Shown piece by piece: positions 59,129-64,000 of a stretch of 64,000 bases of DNA. The stretch is taken from NCBI RefSeq assembly GCF_018866325.1, contig NZ_CP076457.1:7041001-7105000 (forward strand), in the 5' to 3' direction. Numbering within the stretch: position 1 is the stretch's first letter; the number at the start of each line of letters is the position of its first letter. Both the position numbers and the translations under genes were made by a program. A model generated the notes under the pieces. The model did no database searches. It was not told the origin of the DNA and saw only the letters and a list, made by a program, of their open reading frames with translations. This DNA is from Streptomyces sp. YPW6. GTDB lineage: Bacteria > Actinomycetota > Actinomycetes > Streptomycetales > Streptomycetaceae.

Positions 59129-61278
59129 CGACCACCACCCCGGGCCCTTCGGCGCTCCGCGGAGCCGTCGGCACCGCCCGTACCCGCGTCGAGGGCCGCG
59201 ACAAGGTCACCGGCGCGGCACGCTACGCGGGCGAGATCCCCTTCGCGGACCTGGCCCACGGCTGGCTCGTGCTGTCCACCGTCACCCGTGGCCGGATCCT
59301 CGACGTGCGGACCGACCCGATCCTCGCCATGCCGGGCGTGCTCACCGTCCTGCACCACGGCAACGCCCCCCGCCTGCACACCGATTACATCGGCATGCTC
59401 GGCACCCCGCCCGACCCGACCTGCGCCGTCTTCCAGAACGACCGGGTGCCGTTCGCCGGCTGGCCGGTCGCCCTCGTCGTCGCCGAGACCCCCGAGGAGG
59501 CCCGGGAGGCGGCCGAAGCGCTCGTCGTGACGTACGACAGCGAACCGCACGACACCACGCTCCACGCGGACCACCCCGGCGCCTACCCCGCCGCCGGCCA
59601 CATGCCCGCCGAGACGCAGAAGGGCGACCTGGACGCACAACTGGCCGCCTCCGCCGTCGTGGTGGACGCCGCGTACACCACGCCCGAAGAGCAGCACAGC
59701 ATGATGGAGCCGCACGCGGCGACCGCCCGGTGGGAGGGCGGCCGGCTGGAGGTCGTCGACTCCAACCAGGGCGCCGGCTGGGTCCAGGGCGAACTGGCCA
59801 CGATGTTCTCGCTCGACGCCTCCTCGGTGCGGGTGCGCTCGGAGCACATCGGCGGCGGCTTCGGCAGCAAGGGCCTGCGGGCCCACCAGGTGTCCGCCGT
59901 GATGGCCGCCACCGCTCTGCAACGCCCGGTACGCGTGGTGCTGACCCGGCGCCAGACGTTCTCGCTGGGCGGCTACCGCAGCCCCACCACCCAGCGGGTC
60001 AGGCTCGGCGCGGCCCCCGACGGCCGGCTGCTGGCGCTGGAGCACCGCTCGCTCAACCAGACGTCCACGGTGTACGAGTTCGTCGAGCCGAGCGCGGGCG
60101 TCGCCCGGGTGCTGTACGACGCCGACGCCCACCGCACCGCCAACCACGTCGTCCGGCTCGACGTGCCCTCCCCGACCTGGATGCGCGCACCGGGCGAGGC
60201 CCCCGGATCCTTCGCGATCGAGGCGGCCCTCGACGAACTCGCCGAACGCGGCGGCATCGACCCGGTCGAACTGCGCCTGCGCAACGAGCCGGACGCCGGC
60301 CCCGTCTCGGGACTGCCGTTCAGCACCAACAACCTCGCCGCCTGCTTCCGCGAGGGAGCCCGCAGGTTCGGCTGGGCGGACCGCGACCCGCGTCCCGGCA
60401 TCCGCCGGGAAGGACGCTGGCTGCTGGGCACCGGCACGGCGGCAGCCTCCTTCGGCGCCGGAGCAGCCCCCTCGACGGCCCTGGTCACGGCCGAGGCCGA
60501 CGGCTCCTTCACCGTACGGATCACCGCCGCCGACATCGGCACCGGCGCCCGCACCGCGCTCACCCTGATCGCCGCCGACGCCCTGGAGACCGCACCCGAA
60601 CAGGTCCGGGTCCGCATCGGCGACAGCGACTTCGGACCCGCGATGATCGCCGGCGGCTCCATGGGAACCCGCTCCTGGGCCTGGGCGGTCACGGCGGCCG
60701 CAGCGGAACTGCGCGAGCGGCTCGCGGTGACCACGTCCGTCCCGCCGGAGGGGATCACCGTACGGTCCGACACCACCGAGGCCCTCGGGGCGCTCGCGCG
60801 CAAGGAACGCCACTCGTTCGGCGCGCAGTTCGCCGAGGTCGCCGTGGACACCGCCACCGGCGAGATCCGGGTGCGCCGCATGCTGGGCGTCTTCGCGGCG
60901 GGCCGGATCGTCAACCCGCTCACCGCCCGCAACCAGCTCGTCGGCGGGATGACCTGGGGCATCTCCATGGCCCTGCACGAGGAGGCGGTCCGCGACCGCA
61001 ACACCGGCGGCCACTACGCGCCCGACCTCGCGGGCTACCACGTCGCCACGCACGCCGACACCCCCGCCATCGAGGTGGACTGGGTGGACGACCACGACCC
61101 GGACGACCCGGTCGGCATCAAGGGGGTGGGGGAGATCGGCATCGTCGGCGCGGCGGCGGCCGTCGCCAACGCGGTCTGGCACGCCACCGGCGTACGCCAC
61201 CGCGATCTGCCGATCCGCCCCGACCGGGTCATCACCGCGACGGGGCCGCAGCCCGCCGGGGGAGCGGCGGATGCTTGA
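59125..61278 (+). CDS. Molybdenum hydroxylase, molybdopterin-binding large subunit
   Basis: This is a 717-aa catalytic subunit carrying the molybdenum cofactor. Features are RVEGRDKVTGAARYAGEI at the start, EHIGGGFGSKG and WMRAPGEAPGSFAIEAALDE in the cofactor region. The catalytic Glu is in GIKGVGEIGIVGAAAAVAN. It oxidises aldehydes or N-heterocycles by hydroxylation. The substrate cannot be told from sequence; the PaoB-type partner favours aldehydes. It overlaps the XdhC gene by eight bases. No Tat signal is seen in the small subunit, so a cytoplasmic enzyme is likely. Confidence 0.94.
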   Translation: MTTTTPGPSALRGAVGTARTRVEGRDKVTGAARYAGEIPFADLAHGWLVLSTVTRGRILDVRTDPILAMPGVLTVLHHGNAPRLHTDYIGMLGTPPDPTCAVFQNDRVPFAGWPVALVVAETPEEAREAAEALVVTYDSEPHDTTLHADHPGAYPAAGHMPAETQKGDLDAQLAASAVVVDAAYTTPEEQHSMMEPHAATARWEGGRLEVVDSNQGAGWVQGELATMFSLDASSVRVRSEHIGGGFGSKGLRAHQVSAVMAATALQRPVRVVLTRRQTFSLGGYRSPTTQRVRLGAAPDGRLLALEHRSLNQTSTVYEFVEPSAGVARVLYDADAHRTANHVVRLDVPSPTWMRAPGEAPGSFAIEAALDELAERGGIDPVELRLRNEPDAGPVSGLPFSTNNLAACFREGARRFGWADRDPRPGIRREGRWLLGTGTAAASFGAGAAPSTALVTAEADGSFTVRITAADIGTGARTALTLIAADALETAPEQVRVRIGDSDFGPAMIAGGSMGTRSWAWAVTAAAAELRERLAVTTSVPPEGITVRSDTTEALGALARKERHSFGAQFAEVAVDTATGEIRVRRMLGVFAAGRIVNPLTARNQLVGGMTWGISMALHEEAVRDRNTGGHYAPDLAGYHVATHADTPAIEVDWVDDHDPDDPVGIKGVGEIGIVGAAAAVANAVWHATGVRHRDLPIRPDRVITATGPQPAGGAADA

Positions 61279-62416
61279 CATCGCCGGTGAGCTGCACCGA
61301 TGGATGGCGGAGGGCCGCGACGTCGCGGTCGCCACCGTCGTCTCCGTCGGTGGCAGCGCACCGCGCGGGCCGGGAGCCGCGCTCGCCGTGGACAGCGAGG
61401 GCACCGCGATCGGCTCGGTCTCCGGCGGCTGTGTGGAGGGCGCGGTCTACGAACTGTGCGCCGAGGCGCTCACCACCGGCGAGAGCGTCCGGACGAGGTT
61501 CGGCTACAGCGACGAGGACGCCTTCGCCGTCGGCCTCACCTGCGGGGGCGTCCTGGACATCATGGTCACGCCGGTACGGTCCGGCGCGCCGGAGCGGGAG
61601 GTGCTGCGGGCCGCGCTGTCCGGAGCGGTGTCCGGCGAGGCGGTGGCCCTCGCCCGGGTGGTGGACGGCCCGGCCGGGCTCCTCGGGCGGGCCCTGCTGG
61701 TCCGCGCCGACGGCTCCCACGAGGGCGGGCTCGGGGGCCACCCGGAGCTGGACCGTACGGCGGTGGCCGAGGCCGCGGCCGTGCTGGACACCGGCCGCAC
61801 CGCTGCCGTCGCCCTCTCCGCGGACGGCTCGCACTGCCCCGGCGGACTCACGCTGCTCGTCGAGACCAGCCTGCCGCCACCCCGCATGATCGTCTTCGGC
61901 GCGGTCGACTTCGCCGCCGCGCTGGTCAGGGCCGGCAAGTTCCTGGGCCACCATGTGACGGTGTGCGACGCCCGGCCCGTCTTCGCCACGCCCGCCCGGT
62001 TCCCCGAGGCCGACGAGGTCGTCGTCGACTGGCCCCACCGCTACCTTCGGCGCACCCGGACCGACGCCCGCACCGTGCTCTGCGTGCTCACGCACGAGGC
62101 CCGGTTCGACGTGCCCCTGCTCACGGAGGCGCTGCGGATGCCCGCCGCGTTCGTCGGCGCGATGGGATCGCGCCGCACCCACGAGGACCGGACCCGGCGG
62201 CTGCGCGAGGCCGGCCTCGGCGACCGTGAGCTGGACCGGCTGCGGTCGCCGATCGGCCTGGACCTCGGAGCCCGTACGCCGGAGGAGACGGCGCTGTCCA
62301 TCGCGGCGGAGATCGTCGCGGCCCGGCGCGGCGGCACGGGCCTGCCGCTCACCGGGGGAGCGGCACCCATCCACCGCGAACCCGGCCAGGTGTGCCGGGT
62401 CGCCGGCCGGCTCTGA
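61271..62416 (+). CDS. XdhC-family molybdenum cofactor insertion protein
   Basis: This is a 381-aa XdhC-like maturation factor that binds and sulfurates the molybdenum cofactor and inserts it into the large subunit. The N-terminal domain has VATVVSVGGSAPRGPGA and SVSGGCVEGAVYE. The C-terminal Rossmann-like domain has MIVFGAVDFAAALV and FVGAMGSRRTHEDR, ending LDLGARTPEETALSIAAEI. It is the last gene of the hydroxylase operon and starts inside the previous gene. Confidence 0.94.
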   Translation: MLDIAGELHRWMAEGRDVAVATVVSVGGSAPRGPGAALAVDSEGTAIGSVSGGCVEGAVYELCAEALTTGESVRTRFGYSDEDAFAVGLTCGGVLDIMVTPVRSGAPEREVLRAALSGAVSGEAVALARVVDGPAGLLGRALLVRADGSHEGGLGGHPELDRTAVAEAAAVLDTGRTAAVALSADGSHCPGGLTLLVETSLPPPRMIVFGAVDFAAALVRAGKFLGHHVTVCDARPVFATPARFPEADEVVVDWPHRYLRRTRTDARTVLCVLTHEARFDVPLLTEALRMPAAFVGAMGSRRTHEDRTRRLREAGLGDRELDRLRSPIGLDLGARTPEETALSIAAEIVAARRGGTGLPLTGGAAPIHREPGQVCRVAGRL

Positions 62417-62435
62417 TCAGCCGGCTCTGAGGCAA

Positions 62436-62489
62436 CCGGTTCCGGAACCGTGGCGGATGCGGCCGGTTCCGAGACCGTGGCGGATGCGG
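62436..62489 (+). repeat. Two tandem 27-base direct repeats after xdhC
   Basis: Copies at 62436-62462 and 62463-62489 differ at only two positions. The first contains the perfect palindrome CGGTTCCGGAACCG. The pair lies between the convergent XdhC and AlkD-like genes and could take part in transcription termination. Confidence 0.65.
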
Positions 62490-62585
62490 TCGGCGACGGC
62501 CGGGACGGGGGCGTCGAACGGCCCGTCCGGCGTGGGCGCCCCGCCGAGACCCGCTCCACCGGGACACCGCAGCCACCGGCGCTCT

Positions 62586-63272
62586 CTAGCGGGCGTCCTG
62601 CCGCCGCACCATCTCGGCGATCCAGTCCGGCGCGTACGGGGATGTGCACCCCGGAGAGGTCGGGTAGTCCTTGAGCACCTCCAGGCGCTCACCGATGGCG
62701 ACCGCGCGGGCGCGGAGAGCGGGGTGGTCGATGCCGATCCGGGCCAGACAGTGGTTCATCGCCCACTGCAGGCGGTCGGGGGCGTCCTTCATCCCGGCCT
62801 CGATGACGTCCAGCAGCCCCGGCAGGTCGAGGCCCTCGGGGCTCTTCCGGACGCGCTCGGTGGTGAGCGCCCAGCCGGCGCTCGCCACCACCGGATCCGG
62901 ATCGGCCGACCACGCCGTGCGCAGCTCCTCGGCGTGCGGGCTCTTCTTCACCACGTAGTTCACCAGCCAGTCGTGAACCTTGGGCGCGCGGGCCTCGCGC
63001 AGCATACGGTCCAGAGCATCACGCCCGAACGCCTTCGGACGGCAGATCAGCAGGGCCAGCAGCATCGCCGCGCTGTCGTCCGACTCCCACAGGCGGACCG
63101 CGAGCTCCTGCTGGGTCCCGAGCCGTTTCGCGACGGCGCGCAGTCTGCCGAGGTTCACCCCGTGGTCGTCGCCGTGCTTCTCGTTCACCGCACGGACCCG
63201 CGGGTCCTCCAGCGCGGCCAGCTCGGCCAGGATCTCCGCCACCGTCGTATCCGCCGGGCTCTGCGCGGCCAC
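62586..63272 (-). CDS. AlkD-like DNA alkylation repair protein
   Basis: This is a 228-aa protein of the DNA alkylation repair (AlkD) family, built of HEAT-like helical repeats. Segments include RVRAVNEKHGDDHGVNLGRL, GTQQELAVRLWESDDSAAML, KVHDWLVNYVVKK and DPVVASAGWALTTER. AlkD-type enzymes remove bulky or cationic alkyl bases without flipping them out. I chose GTG at 63272 because GGAGAGGAG lies just upstream and the length then fits the family; the frame is open upstream but without a site. Confidence 0.85.
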   Translation of the reverse strand: MAAQSPADTTVAEILAELAALEDPRVRAVNEKHGDDHGVNLGRLRAVAKRLGTQQELAVRLWESDDSAAMLLALLICRPKAFGRDALDRMLREARAPKVHDWLVNYVVKKSPHAEELRTAWSADPDPVVASAGWALTTERVRKSPEGLDLPGLLDVIEAGMKDAPDRLQWAMNHCLARIGIDHPALRARAVAIGERLEVLKDYPTSPGCTSPYAPDWIAEMVRRQDAR

Positions 63273-63446
63273 CTCGGTCTCCTCTCCGTCGGCCGGAACG
63301 TGGAATTCAGCGTACGACGGGTCCACGAACGGCGGATCGCGCGTTTGGCGGAGCTGTAGGGGGTCACTCCGGTACAGCGGCGCGAGCCACAGCGCACCGG
63401 ACCGCCCGGTGACGGACCCCGGGCTCTGCCCCACTGGCGAGGAGAC

Positions 63447-63671
63447 ATGAACCGCTCGACCGTGGAACTACTGCTGACCGCACAGGAGGACACGATGCGT
63501 GACCTGCGCAGGATCTTGCGGGCCAAGCTCCTGAAGGCCCGAGGACTGGCCGAGGAGTCGGACGGCAAGGCGCTCGACGACCAGGCTCGCCAGGACGAGG
63601 GACGGCGACGGCAGGCCGACGCCGAGCGTCTGGAGCGGCGGGACCGCCCGGACGGGACGCCCGGCCGTTGA
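63447..63671 (+). CDS. Small charged helical protein, unknown function
   Basis: This is a 74-aa protein dominated by Arg, Glu, Asp and Gln, predicted to be one or two long helices (EDTMRDLRRILRAKLLKARG and QDEGRRRQADAERLERRD). It has no Cys, signal peptide or membrane segment. ATG is at 63447 with GCGAGGAGAC upstream. Its stop overlaps the TTG start of the methyltransferase gene (TTGA), so the two are likely coupled. I do not recognise it. Confidence 0.6.
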   Translation: MNRSTVELLLTAQEDTMRDLRRILRAKLLKARGLAEESDGKALDDQARQDEGRRRQADAERLERRDRPDGTPGR

Positions 63672-64000
63672 GCGGCGCCCGAGGGGTCCGGCTCTCCGAG
63701 GGAGAGGGCGAGGACGCCCCGACGAAGCCGGGGGCCCCGCCGGAGGCTTGCGTCCCGGCCTCGCCGACGGGCGCGGCGGCCCCGCGTCCGGGCCGGACTC
63801 TGCGGCTTCCGGGGGTGTACCGTCCGCAGACCGACACGCTGCTGCTGGCCCTCGCCATGCGCCGCGAGGGGATCGGTCCGGGTACGGATCTGCTGGACCT
63901 GTGCACCGGGACCGGCGCGCTGGCCCTGCACGCCGCCCGGCTCGGCGCCCGCGTCACCGCCGTGGACATCAGCCGCCGGGCCGTGGCGTCCGCACGGCTG
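63668..64000 (+). CDS. SAM-dependent methyltransferase, HemK/N5-glutamine type (3' end cut by window edge)
   Basis: The first 111 codons of a class I methyltransferase are present. The SAM-binding motif I is LLDLCTGTGALALHAARLGA, followed by VTAVDISRRAVASARL (motif II region). LPGVYRPQTDTLLLA upstream resembles the N-terminal hook of the HemK/MTQ2-like family. The first 45 residues are Gly/Ala/Pro/Glu-rich and variable. Start TTG at 63668 overlaps the preceding stop; an internal GTG is also possible. The catalytic NPPY lies beyond the window, so the family assignment is provisional. Confidence 0.72.
   Translation, partial: MSGARGVRLSEGEGEDAPTKPGAPPEACVPASPTGAAAPRPGRTLRLPGVYRPQTDTLLLALAMRREGIGPGTDLLDLCTGTGALALHAARLGARVTAVDISRRAVASARL

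Noticed and set aside
1..64000. CRISPR arrays, tRNA or rRNA genes, insertion sequences, prophage or attachment sites
   Set aside because: No regular short repeats with unique spacers, cloverleaf sequences, transposase motifs or integrase genes were recognised.

Overview
The window is very GC-rich, with short intergenic gaps, GTG/TTG starts and GGAGG-type ribosome binding sites. Gene content (type VII secretion, LmbE deacetylase, divergent katG/Fur, glpFK, TetR-xanthine dehydrogenase) points to an actinomycete, most likely Streptomyces. No rRNA, tRNA, CRISPR array or insertion sequence was seen.

Region 1 (1-32293) is a type VII secretion (ESX-like) island. eccC runs leftward off the window edge. 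Divergent from it are eccD and eccB, then two WXG100 proteins, a 157-aa partner-like protein, a 1172-aa WXG/coiled-coil/repeat protein, a YbaB-like protein and a third WXG-type small protein. Last comes a giant coding region (13534-32293). It is open in three successive frames; adding one base in each of two 4-base homopolymers restores a single protein of about 6253 aa. I read it as a composite, polymorphic-toxin-like effector. In order it has a helical WXG100-like head, a proline-rich linker, a Fic-like domain and a clan-CD-like cysteine protease. Next come two tandem edema-factor/ExoY-like nucleotidyl cyclase domains, an OTU protease, a long beta-rich shaft and two catalytically dead OTU-like copies. 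It ends with a dead protease-like copy, acidic Asp/Ser linkers, an OmpA-like segment and an unrecognised C-terminus. This is the most interesting system in the window.

Region 2 (32294-39242) is mixed: an FKBP prolyl isomerase, a DUF5996 protein divergent from an FMN-reductase-type flavoprotein, a UBP zinc-finger protein, a membrane protein, an HSL-type esterase and an LmbE deacetylase.

Region 3 (39243-45237) holds katG and a divergent Fur regulator, with a clear katG promoter whose spacer contains a palindrome. A coupled pair follows, a cupin/JmjC oxygenase and a sucrase/ferredoxin-like protein; the cupin gene has a frame-unstable repeat at its 5' end.

Region 4 (45238-56415) has an acyl-CoA oxidase-like enzyme, an oxalate/formate-type transporter with a 50-aa partner, and a TetR regulator divergent from an MpaB-like oxygenase. 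It also has a Ser/Thr kinase with a PQQ-propeller split by a frameshift, the glpF-glpK operon and a PRC-barrel protein.

Region 5 (56739-62416) is a TetR regulator divergent from a three-subunit molybdenum hydroxylase operon with XdhC, separated by two matching palindromes. The right edge (62586-64000) has an AlkD-like repair protein, a small hypothetical protein and a truncated methyltransferase.

A cross-cutting point is that at least three apparent frameshifts fall in runs of four G or C where five would restore a sensible reading frame. Systematic homopolymer undercalling should be excluded before any of these genes is called broken.
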